A stretch of 64,000 nt of DNA. Source: Qipengyuania sp. ABI-127-1 (GTDB lineage: Bacteria; Pseudomonadota; Alphaproteobacteria; Sphingomonadales; Sphingomonadaceae). Positions 12,077-20,863 of this stretch are shown one piece after another. The position numbers and the translations under genes were made by a program. The first letter of the stretch is position 1; each line of letters starts with the position of its first letter. The notes beneath the pieces were generated by a model that was not told the origin of the DNA, made no database searches, and saw only the letters and a list, made by a program, of their open reading frames with translations. Where the stretch lies: contig JALJCR010000001.1 of NCBI GenBank assembly GCA_022953095.1, positions 682,001-746,000 of the forward strand. The letters run 5' to 3'.

Positions 12077-12200
12077 CAGCACCCGGTCTAGCGCCTGCAG
12101 AAACCGCCAGCGATCCGCCTTGCCGAAGGGCGGCGGGCCGCCACCGACCCCGTCCATGCCGGCGCGCAGGACTTCCATGACCGCTTCGGCGGATTGAGGG
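12077..12200 (-). pseudogene. Decayed 3' fragment of a yaiI (DUF188) gene
   Basis: About 105 bases match the 3' end of the intact yaiI at 13077-13547 at roughly 85% identity. The minus frame reads EVLRAGMDGVGGGPPPFGKADRWRFLQALDRVL, against EDLRAGMDGMGGGPPPFSKADRSRFLQALDRVL in the intact gene. The N-terminal three quarters are missing. The fragment begins right after the stop of the PLD-like gene, so it marks the edge of the low-GC island. It may be the remnant of a paralog cut by the island's arrival. Confidence 0.7.
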
Positions 12201-12305
12201 GACAGTAAACTTAATTCTCTCGGCGCCCAATACGCCCTCCCCGCGAAACCATCCCTCCCTCCCGCCGTTGTTGCAATGCAGCATCTCGTTGCCGGAGCAT
12301 CTCCC

Positions 12306-12608
12306 ATGACCAAGACCCCCACCAAAGCGCCCCAGAAATCTTGGCCCGAACTCGCGATTGAGGGGTGGATGCTCGGGGCGGAGATGTCCGCTGTAATCTG
12401 GCTGCGTAGCTTGCGGATGATGACGGGCGGCAGGCTGGCGACCCGCGAGGCGGAGCGGATGGTGGGCGAGAAGATTACCGCCGCGATGACCCTCGTGCCC
12501 TCGATCATAGCGGGCGGCATCGGGCAATCGGCGGAAGAGGCGACGGGCCGCGCCATCGCGCATTACCGCAAGCCGGTCCGCGCCAATCGCAAGCGCCTGA
12601 GTAGGTGA
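12306..12608 (+). CDS. Conserved hypothetical protein, 100 aa
   Basis: Starts MTKTPTKAPQKSWPELA. A mostly helical middle (AEMSAVIWLRSLRMMTGG, VGEKITAAMTLVPSIIAGG) and a basic tail (YRKPVRANRKRLSR) follow. The length and amphipathic helices recall phasin-like or small regulator proteins, but no family can be named. Ribosome site CCGGAG lies about 10 bases upstream. Codon use is normal for the genome, unlike the island just before it. Confidence 0.65.
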   Translation: MTKTPTKAPQKSWPELAIEGWMLGAEMSAVIWLRSLRMMTGGRLATREAERMVGEKITAAMTLVPSIIAGGIGQSAEEATGRAIAHYRKPVRANRKRLSR

Positions 12609-12669
12609 TACCCGGCACCGCTGGCGTTCCTCTACTGGTTTTCTGGGCCACCAGCGCCCATAGCGGCCT

Positions 12670-12849
12670 ATGGCCGATCTCTACCGCAAGAACCTCGAGT
12701 CCGAACGTCGCAAGCTGTGGGGCGAATGCCGCCTCAAGGGGCTCAAGCCCGATACGCCGCAGCGGTTGCGGATTGCCGAGATCGACCGGCTGCTGGCGGA
12801 GCACACAGCGAAACAGCAGCAGCCGCCGGTCGAGCGCGAAGAGGGCTAA
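12670..12849 (+). CDS. Small charged protein, 59 aa
   Basis: MADLYRKNLESERRKLWGEC, then LKGLKPDTPQRLRIAEIDRL and a Gln/Glu-rich tail. Codon use is strongly that of the host (third positions nearly all G/C), which supports real coding despite the small size. The ribosome site is poor. Two predicted helices could form a coiled-coil. Function is unknown. Confidence 0.55.
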   Translation: MADLYRKNLESERRKLWGECRLKGLKPDTPQRLRIAEIDRLLAEHTAKQQQPPVEREEG

Positions 12850-12855
12850 GGCCCC

Positions 12856-12990
12856 CTAGCTGTTACGCATATTCTCCAGCCCCTTGATCGCGCCGGGCTT
12901 GGTGCTGGGGTTGGAGGCATTCTGCTTGGGCGGCTGTTCCTTCTTGGGCTTGCGGTTCTCGCGGCTTTTCTTCTGCTGGCCCTTGGCCAT
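12856..12990 (-). CDS. Small basic protein, 44 aa
   Basis: MAKGQQKKSRENRKPKKEQP then KQNASNPSTKPGAIKGLENM, Lys/Gln/Pro-rich and probably disordered. GGAAGAGACC lies directly before the ATG. Such short Lys-rich proteins are commonly annotated in sphingomonads; nucleic-acid binding is plausible from charge only. It converges with the 59-aa gene, with 6 bases between stops. Confidence 0.6.
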   Translation of the reverse strand: MAKGQQKKSRENRKPKKEQPPKQNASNPSTKPGAIKGLENMRNS

Positions 12991-13076
12991 GGTCTCTTCC
13001 AATCGGGGCGGTATGCCCCGCTTGCGGCCCTACACCCGATCGGCAGGCAACCCTGCATCAATTCGGCAGGCTGGCA

Positions 13077-13547
13077 CTAGCGCCGCAATGAGGTCAGCAC
13101 CCGGTCGAGCGCCTGCAGGAACCGCGAGCGATCCGCCTTGCTGAACGGAGGCGGGCCGCCACCCATTCCGTCCATCCCGGCGCGCAGGTCTTCCATGATC
13201 GCGCGGGTGGCGATGGCGCTGCCGATGCTCGCGGCGGTGAACGCCTCGCCATTGTGCTTGAGCACGCGCGCGCCTGCTTTCAGGCAGCGTTCGGCGAGCA
13301 ATATGTCGGCGGTGATGACCACGCTGCGTTCGTCGGCGTTCACCGCAATCCAGTCGTCCGCCGCATCGAAGCTGTCGGAGACCACCACGCGCTTGACCCG
13401 CTCGCTCACCGGCACGCGAAAAGGGCTGTTGCTGACCACGCGGACATGCGCGGCGTGCCGTTCGGCGACGCGGTAGACCTCCTCCTTCACCGGGCAGGCA
13501 TCGGCATCGACGAGGATGGTGAGCGGGGGTGGGGCGGACAGGCTCAT
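13077..13547 (-). CDS. yaiI: YaiI/YqxD family protein (DUF188)
   Basis: 156 residues from MSLSAPPPLTILVDADACP. The N-terminal DADACPVK motif and the central VVSDSFDAADDWIAVNA and SVVITADILLAERCL blocks are the family signature. DUF188 is related to NYN/PIN nuclease folds, with Asp residues at the putative metal site, but its cellular role is unknown. The C-terminal GMGGGPPPFSKADRSRFLQAL block exists a second time as a decayed fragment at 12077-12200. Confidence 0.9.
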   Translation of the reverse strand: MSLSAPPPLTILVDADACPVKEEVYRVAERHAAHVRVVSNSPFRVPVSERVKRVVVSDSFDAADDWIAVNADERSVVITADILLAERCLKAGARVLKHNGEAFTAASIGSAIATRAIMEDLRAGMDGMGGGPPPFSKADRSRFLQALDRVLTSLRR

Positions 13548-13645
13548 GAAAAGCGCTCTAACCCCGTGCGATTGTGCTGGAAAGTGCCGCGCGAGGACCC
13601 ATATCGGAAAGCGGACGGGATAAAGAGAATAAGAGGAAGTCACAC

Positions 13646-13990
13646 ATGCAGGTCCAGTTCAATTCCGACAGCAGCGTCATGGGCACGGAAAACGTTGCCG
13701 AACGCATCGAAGCGTCCGTGCGCGACAAGCTGGCGCGGTTCGAGGATCGGCTGACGCGGCTCGAAATTCATGTTCGCGACGAGAATGGCGCGAAGGGCGG
13801 GGCCGACGACAAGGCCTGCACCATCGAGGCGCGGCCCAGCGGTGGGCGGGCGATCGGCGTGACCGAACATGCCTCCACTGTCGATGATGCCGCGCGCAAG
13901 GCCGCCGCCACGCTCTCCCAGCGGCTCGACCGGCATTTCGGCAAGAGCGAGAAGCATAAGCACGACGCGCGTCCCGACAAGGTGATGTAG
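13646..13990 (+). CDS. HPF/RaiA-type ribosome-associated protein
   Basis: 114 residues. The start MQVQFNSDSSVMG has AGAGGAAG about 8 bases upstream. The beta-alpha-beta order (QVQFNSD, RIEASVRDKLARFEDRLTRLEIHVRDEN, CTIEARPSGGRAIGVTEHAS, DDAARKAAATLSQRLDRHFGK) matches the N-terminal domain of hibernation factors that bind the 30S decoding region. It lacks the long-HPF C-terminal domain. The tail is basic. It lies beside a cold-shock gene, consistent with a stress role. Confidence 0.75.
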   Translation: MQVQFNSDSSVMGTENVAERIEASVRDKLARFEDRLTRLEIHVRDENGAKGGADDKACTIEARPSGGRAIGVTEHASTVDDAARKAAATLSQRLDRHFGKSEKHKHDARPDKVM

Positions 13991-14013
13991 GAGCCGCTGC
14001 CGGGGACTGGAGC

Positions 14014-14045
14014 CGAACCCGCCCTGGCGGGTTCGCCCTTTCTCG
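14014..14045 (+). terminator. Intrinsic terminator after the HPF-like gene
   Basis: A near-perfect hairpin CGAACCCGC-CCTG-GCGGGTTCG (14014-14035) is followed by CCCTTTCTC. It lies 24 bases past the stop codon. Confidence 0.7.
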
Positions 14046-14287
14046 CCGCTTCATCGGGAAGCCCGTAATAGGGTTAGGTGTTTCGCCACGGGCGTGGTAG
14101 AGCATCTCTGCTGACGTCGAAATTTGCGACGGACTTCGGATTTTGACGACGCCGCTTGCCCCCTTGCTTTGCATTCGTGGCCCCGGCGAAAACCAGACGA
14201 CGACTTCCTTTCTTCGGACGACCTTACGCACGACCGTTCCGCATGTCGCGGCGCGGTAAACCCTCGCGTTCTTGAAAGGAACGACAC
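14046..14287 (+). other. Leader/promoter region of the cold-shock gene
   Basis: A 240-base gap without a gene, directly before the cold-shock ATG. Cold-shock genes usually have long structured leaders. No specific cold box could be identified by eye. The ribosome site GAAAGGAA is 7 bases before the ATG. Confidence 0.35.
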
Positions 14288-14500
14288 ATGAGCAAGACTG
14301 GCACAGTCAAATTCTTCAACTCCGACAAGGGCTATGGCTTCATCCAGCCCGATGACGGTTCGGACGACAGCTTCGTCCACATCAGCGCCGTACAGGCCGC
14401 TGGCATGACCACGCTCGATAAGGAGCAGCGGCTCAACTACGAAGTCGAAATGGGCCGCAACGGCAAGGCCAGCGCGGTGAACCTGTCTAGCGCAGACTGA
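14288..14500 (+). CDS. Cold-shock domain protein (CspA family)
   Basis: 70 residues, the usual length of a single cold-shock domain. RNP1 (KGYGFIQP) and RNP2 (DSFVHISAV) are intact and the N-terminus is MSKTGTVKFFNSD. It binds single-stranded RNA/DNA and acts as an RNA chaperone. It is followed by a GC-rich inverted repeat at about 14508-14545 without a T-run. Confidence 0.96.
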   Translation: MSKTGTVKFFNSDKGYGFIQPDDGSDDSFVHISAVQAAGMTTLDKEQRLNYEVEMGRNGKASAVNLSSAD

Positions 14501-14577
14501 TCGCACGCGTCGCGCGCCGTTTCGGCTTTGGCCGGCGGCGCGCGGCATACCCTCAGAACGCTCGAAAGGGGCACGTC

Positions 14578-14793
14578 ATGAGCCAGACCTACGACTTTTA
14601 CGCTGCACGTGCTCGCGAAGCGCGCGCCGCGGCCGAGGAGGCCACGCTCGACAATGTGCGCCAACGCGAAATGCGCGCCGCCGCCACCTGGACCGAGCTG
14701 GCCGATCAGGCACGGCGGGTAGCCGAAGGCCGCGCCAAGGTGGAACGCGAAAAAGCCGCAGCGCGCGATGCGTTGGCCGCACAGGGCGGCTGA
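14578..14793 (+). CDS. Small helical protein, 71 aa
   Basis: MSQTYDFYAARAREARAAAE followed by a continuous Ala/Arg/Glu-rich helix, with heptad-like spacing suggesting a coiled-coil. GAAAGGGG precedes the ATG by 7 bases. It is 77 bases after the cold-shock gene in the same direction and could be co-transcribed. Proteins of this kind are common hypotheticals in sphingomonads; function is unknown. Confidence 0.7.
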   Translation: MSQTYDFYAARAREARAAAEEATLDNVRQREMRAAATWTELADQARRVAEGRAKVEREKAAARDALAAQGG

Positions 14794-15106
14794 CTCTTTC
14801 TTTTGCCATCAAGGCCCCAGACCTTACCCCGCAGCACGGGTGAACCGGTTCCCCGCAGCACCGCCAATCCGGACAACCCCGCCAGAGGGGTGATGAGACA
14901 TCGACTTTCGACGGGCTGTTCGCCCGCACCGGCCAGGCCGTGCCCTCCGCGTGCATCTTGCCACGGCTTAACGCACACACGCGCCGCTTCGGCACAATGA
15001 GACGGATGTTCGAAACATCCATGCGCGCCCATCGTTCGTATTTAGAAGCACCGGCCGGATGACTCGGCTCTGGGCATGCTCACGGACTACCGAAGAAGGA
15101 CCTATC
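14794..15106. other. Gene-free stretch
   Basis: About 313 bases. I see no convincing gene. A perfect small hairpin GGATGTT-CGA-AACATCC lies at 15004-15020, about 90 bases before the fasciclin gene, and could belong to its leader or promoter. Otherwise nothing notable. Confidence 0.4.
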
Positions 15107-15688
15107 ATGAACAAGCTAACCCTCGCACTCGCCTCTACTGCATCGCTGGCGCTTGCCGCCTGCGCGGAAACGCCTCCGGAAAGCGATACCTATGAAGAAG
15201 CCGCCGCCGCCGATCAGATGGCCAATGCCGAAGCAATGGCGCCAGGCACGGTTGTGGAAGTCGCGCAGGGCGACGAGACCTTTTCCACCCTGGTCGGCGC
15301 GGTGACTGCCGCAGGTCTGGGCGAGACGCTGTCGGGCGAAGGGCCGTACACTGTCTTTGCACCGACCAACGATGCCTTCGCCAAGATCCCCGAGGCGACG
15401 CTTACCGAACTGACCACCAACGACACCGAGACGCTCGGCACCATCCTCACTTACCATGTGGTGGAAGGTAATGTGGACGCCGCCACGCTGACGCAGGCCA
15501 TCAGCGATGCGGGGGAGGACGGACACACCATCACCACCCTCAATGGCGGTACGCTGACCGCCACTGTGGTCGACGGCAATGTCGTGCTGACCGACGCTGC
15601 GGGCGGTACGTCGACCGTCACCGCGACCGACGTCGCGGCCTCCAACGGCGTGATCCATGTGATCGATACGGTGCTGATGCCGCAATAG
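15107..15688 (+). CDS. Fasciclin (FAS1) domain lipoprotein
   Basis: 193 residues. The signal peptide MNKLTLALASTASLALAAC ends in the lipobox LAAC, so the protein is probably lipid-anchored. A short acidic linker follows. One FAS1 domain starts near residue 60 with VEVAQGDETFSTLVGAVTAAGL and contains GPYTVFAPTNDAFAKIP and the H-box-like TILTYHVVEG, ending SNGVIHVIDTVLMP. FAS1 domains mediate adhesion or matrix contacts. It stands alone with its own terminator. Confidence 0.93.
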   Translation: MNKLTLALASTASLALAACAETPPESDTYEEAAAADQMANAEAMAPGTVVEVAQGDETFSTLVGAVTAAGLGETLSGEGPYTVFAPTNDAFAKIPEATLTELTTNDTETLGTILTYHVVEGNVDAATLTQAISDAGEDGHTITTLNGGTLTATVVDGNVVLTDAAGGTSTVTATDVAASNGVIHVIDTVLMPQ

Positions 15689-15717
15689 GCAGACCGCGCC
15701 AGGTCGTAGGAATGCGA

Positions 15718-15750
15718 GGCGGTCCCGGCGACGGGGCCGCCTTTCGTTTA
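15718..15750 (+). terminator. Intrinsic terminator of the fasciclin gene
   Basis: Stem GGCGGTCCC (15718-15726) pairs with GGGGCCGCC (15733-15741), followed by TTTCGTTT. It lies 30 bases past the stop. Confidence 0.8.
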
Positions 15751-15789
15751 TCGGGCTTCCCAGCATGGTTTCCGGCAATATCGGTTGGC

Positions 15790-16356
15790 CTATTCGCTCG
15801 ATGTAGCGGCCTGCCCGAGCGCTGTTTCCTCCAAGCCGGGCTGAGGCATGGCAACGGGCGCCGCAATTGGCCCCGATGCCCGTGTGATGGCTTCGTCACG
15901 CGATTGCGGGGAAGAAACCACCACATGCGGTATCTGCCCGGTTACGACCGCACGATCCGCAAGACCGGCGCGGGCAAGGCTCGGCTGCCACTGATCGAGC
16001 CGGTCGATCTCCGCATCGCTCAGCTCGCGGCCATAATCGGCGCCGAGCAGGGTTCGATCCTCGGCATGGCGGCTGACGGTTTGCCATTCATCGCGCAGAC
16101 GCCCGTGGCGAGCCAGCTCCGTCACCGGAATCGTGCCGGACGGCGTGACGAGTGGATAGTGGTTGGGCGGGGGCTTGCGCGTATCGAGGCGAAATTCGCC
16201 GATACCGGCATTGCGCGGCGCCTCGGGGATCATGCTCTCGCTCCGCGCAAGGATCGGCGTCGACCCGATCGCGCTGCCACTGAGCGCCCCCGCCGCGAGG
16301 ATTGCGGCAATGAGCGGGGCGGCGTACCAGCGGGGATCGAGGCGGGGTAGCTTCAT
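15790..16356 (-). CDS. Membrane-anchored or exported hypothetical protein
   Basis: 188 residues. MKLPRLDPRWYAAPLIAAILAAGALSG gives one N-terminal hydrophobic segment (about 11-30). The rest is soluble and presumably periplasmic, with a Pro-rich stretch (DTRKPPPNHYPLVTPSGTIP) and acidic/basic middle (YGRELSDAEIDRLDQW). No family is recognised. It ends facing the fasciclin terminator. Confidence 0.65.
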   Translation of the reverse strand: MKLPRLDPRWYAAPLIAAILAAGALSGSAIGSTPILARSESMIPEAPRNAGIGEFRLDTRKPPPNHYPLVTPSGTIPVTELARHGRLRDEWQTVSRHAEDRTLLGADYGRELSDAEIDRLDQWQPSLARAGLADRAVVTGQIPHVVVSSPQSRDEAITRASGPIAAPVAMPQPGLEETALGQAATSSE

Positions 16357-16555
16357 GGGAATGCGTCTTTCGTCCGGTCAACGCCTATCCAGGCCCTGAT
16401 GTTCCGACACGCTGCGTTCCGGCGCGCTGTCGGGGCCTTTGCCGTTTATGGGGCGGGCGGAGACGAAGGCGGGGGCGGCGAGATGAGCAGCGACTGTGCT
16501 GGACACGCGCATCGGCCGGGCTAGTCTCGCGCGACGAATGGAGGGAGAGGAAGGT

Positions 16556-16960
16556 ATGAAGCGTTTCGAAGGCGGCTGTCTATGCGGCCAGGTCCGCTAC
16601 ACGATCGAAGGCGATCCGGCGGCATCGATGGTGTGCCATTGCAGCCATTGCCAAAAACAGTCGGGAAGCGCGTTTTCCACGATCATCGGGGTGCCCGAAA
16701 ATCAGGTGTCCATAAGCGGGGAACCCGTGACCTATCGCGATAGCGGTGAAAGCGGCAGATCGGTTGAAAGGCAATTCTGCGGCACCTGCGGTTCGCCGCT
16801 CTTCTCAAGGGTGGAGGTGTCGCCGGGGATGTTGTGGGTCAAGGCGGGGACGCTAGACGATCCGTCCGGTTATCAACCGTCCGCGCATATCTGGACGCGC
16901 AGCAAGCAATGCTGGGTCGATACGGGCGACATTCCCGCTTTCGATACGAACCCGGGCTGA
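16556..16960 (+). CDS. GFA family zinc protein (glutathione-dependent formaldehyde-activating-like)
   Basis: 134 residues from MKRFEGGCLC; AGGAAGG directly precedes the ATG. Zinc-binding cysteines are all present: C8/C10, C27/C29/C32 (CHCSHC) and C75/C78 (CGTC). This matches the GFA fold. Family members bind two zinc ions; few have a proven reaction, so formaldehyde/glutathione chemistry should not be assumed. An esterase gene follows 13 bases later. Confidence 0.9.
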   Translation: MKRFEGGCLCGQVRYTIEGDPAASMVCHCSHCQKQSGSAFSTIIGVPENQVSISGEPVTYRDSGESGRSVERQFCGTCGSPLFSRVEVSPGMLWVKAGTLDDPSGYQPSAHIWTRSKQCWVDTGDIPAFDTNPG

Positions 16961-16973
16961 GGGAACGAGACAA

Positions 16974-17891
16974 ATGGCCAGTATCCGCGCGCGCCTCGTC
17001 AACCTCGCTCTGCCCTTGCTCGGCATCAAGCGTTTTTTCGCCGAACCCGACAGACTCGATGAAAGGATCGCGAAACTGCGCGCGCGAAAGCCGGTCCGTC
17101 CCCGGGCCAAATGGCATAAGCGCTTCGACATTCGCGAATTCGCCAGTCGCGGCTTTCCTGTGGTCACGATCGAGCCGAGGGGCGGGGCCAGGCCCGGTGC
17201 GTCGCACCTGTTCTACCTCCATGGTGGCGGCTATGTGATGGATATTGCCGCCGTGCACTGGGACACTGTGGCGGATCTGTGCGAGCGGCTGGGGGCCTCG
17301 GCAACGGTGCCGGTCTATCCGCTCGCGCCGGAAAACAAGGCGCCCGAGGTGCTCGCAGCGATGCATTCGCTTTATCTCGAATTGGCAGCTCGCCATGGCG
17401 CGCAGAACATCACCGTGATGGGCGACAGTGCGGGTGGCGGGATGAGCCTGGCGCTGGCGCAAATGCTCAAGGCGGATGGCGGCCTGATGCCCGGCACCCT
17501 GGTGCTTTATTCGCCCTGGCTCGACGCGACCGCCACCGCCGAAGGTCAGCGCGCGATCGAGCGGCGCGACCGGATGCTGGCAGTGACCGGGCTGGAAGCC
17601 TGCGGCGCGATGTATAGTGGCGATCTGGCGCGCGACGATCCCCGTGTCAGCCCGCTGTTCGGCGACCTCGAAGGCCTGCCGCCGATAGCCATATTCTCGG
17701 GCACTTCGGACATTCTGATCGTCGACGGTCGTCGGCTGGCGAAACGGCTGGATGAACCGGGGATGCCCGAACATGTCTATTACGAGTATAAGGACATGTT
17801 CCATGTCTGGATGTTGCTGCCGGTGCCCGAAGCCAAGCAGGCGCGCAGCCAGACGGTCGATTTCATCCGCGAACACAGGAGAGCGGCTTGA
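16974..17891 (+). CDS. Alpha/beta hydrolase, HSL-type (family IV) esterase
   Basis: 305 residues. The oxyanion motif HGGG is at 83-86, the nucleophile elbow GDSAGGG has S152, and the likely acid and base are D246 (SDILIVDGR) and H277 (MFHVWM). This set defines hormone-sensitive-lipase-like carboxylesterases acting on short acyl esters. No signal peptide is evident; the hydrophobic N-terminal helix may be a cap element. It is co-directional with the GFA gene and overlaps the next lipoprotein gene by 4 bases. Confidence 0.93.
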   Translation: MASIRARLVNLALPLLGIKRFFAEPDRLDERIAKLRARKPVRPRAKWHKRFDIREFASRGFPVVTIEPRGGARPGASHLFYLHGGGYVMDIAAVHWDTVADLCERLGASATVPVYPLAPENKAPEVLAAMHSLYLELAARHGAQNITVMGDSAGGGMSLALAQMLKADGGLMPGTLVLYSPWLDATATAEGQRAIERRDRMLAVTGLEACGAMYSGDLARDDPRVSPLFGDLEGLPPIAIFSGTSDILIVDGRRLAKRLDEPGMPEHVYYEYKDMFHVWMLLPVPEAKQARSQTVDFIREHRRAA

Positions 17892-18322
17892 TCAAGATTA
17901 CGAGTTTCACACTTTGCGCGGCGCTGGCCTTGGCGGGATGCAGCGGTAACGACGATCCGGGACCCGGTTCGCTGCAGAGCTCGACCTTTGACGGTATCGC
18001 CGATGCCGAAGTGGTCCATTACACCGGAACGGAACCGTTCTGGGGTGGCGCGGCCGGGAGCGGCATGGCGACCTATTCGACACCCGAAAATCCCGATGGT
18101 GCAGAGTTTCCCGTCGACCGCTTTGCAGGCAATAACGGGCTCGGCATCAGCGGCACGATCGGGGGTGCAGGGTTCGACCTCACCATTACGCCGGGCGAAT
18201 GCTCCGACGGGATGAGCGATCGCACCTATCCCTTCACCGCCACCCTGCTGATCGGCAACGAGCAGCGACAAGGATGCGCGTGGACTGAAAGCCAACCTTT
18301 CACCGGGCCGGAAATGCCCTGA
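17888..18322 (+). CDS. Small lipoprotein with TGTEPFW motif
   Basis: 144 residues. The TTG start overlaps the esterase stop (TTGA). Signal peptide MIKITSFTLCAALALAGC has lipobox LAGC with Cys18. The mature part contains HYTGTEPFWGG, a motif seen in COG3650/HslJ-associated envelope proteins, and two later Cys (GECSDG, GCAW) that could form a disulfide. It is probably a periplasm-facing lipoprotein. Family assignment is tentative. Confidence 0.75.
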   Translation: MIKITSFTLCAALALAGCSGNDDPGPGSLQSSTFDGIADAEVVHYTGTEPFWGGAAGSGMATYSTPENPDGAEFPVDRFAGNNGLGISGTIGGAGFDLTITPGECSDGMSDRTYPFTATLLIGNEQRQGCAWTESQPFTGPEMP

Positions 18323-18431
18323 TGATCGACCGGTATCGGATCGCTGGCGCATCTTTCCCGCGCTTGCTGTCGCCTGCAATCCGGCTATCGGCCTCGGGAT
18401 CATCCTCGGTGCCAATCGGCGGGGCGCAGCG

Positions 18432-18884
18432 GTGAATAGTGTGCCTGCCTGGCCGCGCTGGCTCGGCCTGACCGGACTGCTGCCGCAATTGGCCTGTGTG
18501 GCGATTCTTTATGTCGGCCCCGGCGAATGGCGCGGCGCGGCTCTGGGCGTCGCTTTCGCTTACGCAGCGCTTATCCTGTCATTCCTCGGCGGGATGTGGT
18601 GGGGGATCGCCGCCGCCGCACCCGCTGCGGAGCGCCGCCGTACGCTCGGCTGGCTGTGGGTCGCGGCCGTCCTGCCCAGCCTGCTTGCCCTGGCGGCTTT
18701 CCTGCCCTGGGTTTTCGAGTGGCCATGGCCCGAGCCTTCGCTGGCCATGTTGGGCGGCGCCTTGCTGGTCAGCCTCGGCGTCGATGCCAAGCTCGGCCCC
18801 CTTGCGCCGCGTTGGTGGATGGCGCTGCGCGTGCCCTTGTCGGCCGGGTTGGGGCTGACGACACTGGCCGCCGCGCTCGCCTAG
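18432..18884 (+). CDS. DUF3429 family membrane protein
   Basis: 150 residues from a GTG start. There are four to five membrane helices ([73 protein letters not shown], a last C-terminal helix). The block [13 protein letters not shown] is typical of DUF3429. Function is unknown. Its stop overlaps the converging Mpo1-like gene. Confidence 0.8.
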   Translation: MNSVPAWPRWLGLTGLLPQLACVAILYVGPGEWRGAALGVAFAYAALILSFLGGMWWGIAAAAPAAERRRTLGWLWVAAVLPSLLALAAFLPWVFEWPWPEPSLAMLGGALLVSLGVDAKLGPLAPRWWMALRVPLSAGLGLTTLAAALA

Positions 18885-19219
18885 GTGCGGGAAACGCCCG
18901 CTGCTTTCAGCTCGGGCTCCAGCCTGCCTGTCAGCCACAGCCACCACATGCGAAAATCGGCGCGCAGGCTCCACAATGGATAGGTGAAGGTGGCCGGGCG
19001 GTTCTTCTCGTGCCCGAAATGTGCGATCCAGGCGAAGAAATACCCGGCCACCGGCATAGCAGCCAGCAACAGCCATCGACCCGTCAGCACTGCCGCCACG
19101 GCGAGCGCGACGACCAGCGTGGTGCCGACATAATGCAGGGCACGCGTGCCCGGGCGCGAATGCTCACGCAGATAGAACGGCCAGAATTCGGCAAAGGTCG
19201 AATAGCGATGCTGGGTCAT
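18881..19219 (-). CDS. Mpo1-like (DUF962) membrane protein
   Basis: 112 residues. [23 protein letters not shown] carries the conserved His pattern of the Mpo1/DUF962 family, and a second His pair lies in [20 protein letters not shown]. Yeast Mpo1 is an Fe(II) dioxygenase for 2-hydroxy fatty acids in phytosphingosine breakdown. Sphingomonads contain sphingolipids, so a lipid alpha-oxidation role is attractive but inferred. The ATG overlaps the S41 protease stop (ATGA), so the two are translationally coupled. Confidence 0.85.
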   Translation of the reverse strand: MTQHRYSTFAEFWPFYLREHSRPGTRALHYVGTTLVVALAVAAVLTGRWLLLAAMPVAGYFFAWIAHFGHEKNRPATFTYPLWSLRADFRMWWLWLTGRLEPELKAAGVSRT

Positions 19220-20643
19220 AATAGCCCCGGCACCTCGAGTTGAGCGGGGCTGGGCGTATCGGGCATCATCAGTTGCTGCCTGTCCGGGTCCTCGCTGCCC
19301 GATGCTGTCGTGCCCGGCGCGGCACCTATGGCCGAACAACTGCGCCCGGCAAGGAAATCGAGTGCTGCGGCGATCGAGGCTTCACCCGGATCGCCCAGCG
19401 GCGTGAGAATGTCGTCCACGGCAGCACAGGTTCGTGGCATTACGCTGGCAAGGCCGCTGTAATAGCCGCCCTGATCGTTCGCATTGACCGAACGGAAGGC
19501 AACCACCCGCAGGCGATCGTCGCAAGCCGAACGGTCGCGGGCGATCTGGCCAACCGGCTTGCCGAACGTATTCGAACCGACCAACGCGATATTATTGCCC
19601 AGATAGGGGATGAAGGCGTTGGCCACCAGCTCGCTTGCCGATGCCGTCGCGCGCGTGCCGATGACTGCAATCTTGGTCGCTGCGATTGCCTGTGGTTCCG
19701 CGCCGAAGGGCCGCGTTTCGTTGAACGCGCTTTTCGAACTGCGGTACAATGTGCGGCTGAAAACCTGGCCGGTCCTGTTATCGGCCAGCAGATCGCCAAG
19801 CACTTCCGCGACCGAAACGAGCCCGCCGCCATTGTACCGAAAATCGAGGATAATTTGTGTCACGCCTTCGGCACGGAACACGCCAAAAGCGTCGCGCAAT
19901 TGCTGGGCGGCATTGTCGATGATGAAGGTGCGCAGGTTGATATAGCCGACCTTCGTGCCGCCATTGTCCAGTATCTTCGCGCCGTAGCGGTCGGAAACGG
20001 GATCGAGCGAGAATTCGGCCTTGGTGATGGTGACGGTGCTTTCGCTACCGTTCGGCTGGCGGATGCGCAGCGAGCGAGTAACGCCCGCATCATTCGCGCC
20101 TAACGCGTTGACGACCGCTTGCGGCCCGCCGCTCGACATCAGCGCGCTGACGCTCTGCCCCCCGATTTCCAAGATTTGCGTGCCCCGGTCGATGCCTTCC
20201 GCGAATGCGGGGGCATTTTCGAACGCCTCGGCCACGAACACCGTCTGGACGTTCTCGTTATAAATCAGACGAATACCGAAGCCGGCGTTCGAGCCGCTGT
20301 TTATCAGCGCGTTCTCTTCCTGAATCGATGTGATGTAGGTGAAGAAGCGGTCTCTGTTCTGCGCACGCGCGGGTGCGACCAGAGCGTCGATATAGCCCTG
20401 CACCGAGCCGAAATTGGCTTTGTTTACCGTCTGGTCGATCAGGTCGGGGAACAGATACCATTCGTCGATCTGGCCACGCACCCAGTCCTGTCGACTGCCG
20501 AGCGAGCAGACATTGGTGCCGCCGCCCCCGCTGCTGCTGCCCCCGGCGGTGGTCCCGCCTCCGCCGGAGCTTCCGCCACCGCCGCCACATGCGGCGAGCG
20601 AGAATGCCAGAATTGCGCTGATTGCGGTGCGACCCATACCCAT
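19216..20643 (-). CDS. S41 family peptidase, lipoprotein
   Basis: 475 residues. GGGGAA is 8 bases before the ATG. The lipobox SLAAC gives lipid-linked Cys19, followed by a Gly/Ser linker of about 25 residues (21-43). There is a PDZ-like region near 115-205 ([35 protein letters not shown]), then the S41 core with [10 protein letters not shown] (265-274), TASASE (333-338, nucleophile Ser) and the likely catalytic Lys in FGKPVG (K362). It cleaves proteins in the periplasm, probably from the C-terminus side. Confidence 0.93.
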   Translation of the reverse strand: MGMGRTAISAILAFSLAACGGGGGSSGGGGTTAGGSSSGGGGTNVCSLGSRQDWVRGQIDEWYLFPDLIDQTVNKANFGSVQGYIDALVAPARAQNRDRFFTYITSIQEENALINSGSNAGFGIRLIYNENVQTVFVAEAFENAPAFAEGIDRGTQILEIGGQSVSALMSSGGPQAVVNALGANDAGVTRSLRIRQPNGSESTVTITKAEFSLDPVSDRYGAKILDNGGTKVGYINLRTFIIDNAAQQLRDAFGVFRAEGVTQIILDFRYNGGGLVSVAEVLGDLLADNRTGQVFSRTLYRSSKSAFNETRPFGAEPQAIAATKIAVIGTRATASASELVANAFIPYLGNNIALVGSNTFGKPVGQIARDRSACDDRLRVVAFRSVNANDQGGYYSGLASVMPRTCAAVDDILTPLGDPGEASIAAALDFLAGRSCSAIGAAPGTTASGSEDPDRQQLMMPDTPSPAQLEVPGLL

Positions 20644-20863
20644 GCAGCTATTTCCCCTCCGAGACATCCGGTCCCAAGCAGGCACCGGCCCGCCTTCTTC
20701 ATGGCGGTATTATCGGTTCCGGGCAACATGTCTGACGTGGGTCTTGCGGTCTTGTGCCGGTGAAAACGGTGCAAATTTCCCGCGTCGGGATGGTTTGTCG
20801 GGCCGAGCTATGCCTTAAAGGTTGGCTGAAAGGTGCCTGAAAAGGCGAAAAAGAGGAGTTTTC

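Noticed and set aside
18322..18435. Possible 37-aa ORF between the TGTEPFW lipoprotein and DUF3429 genes
   Set aside because: It starts at an ATG overlapping the lipoprotein stop, but has no ribosome site and its composition is that of an out-of-frame reading.
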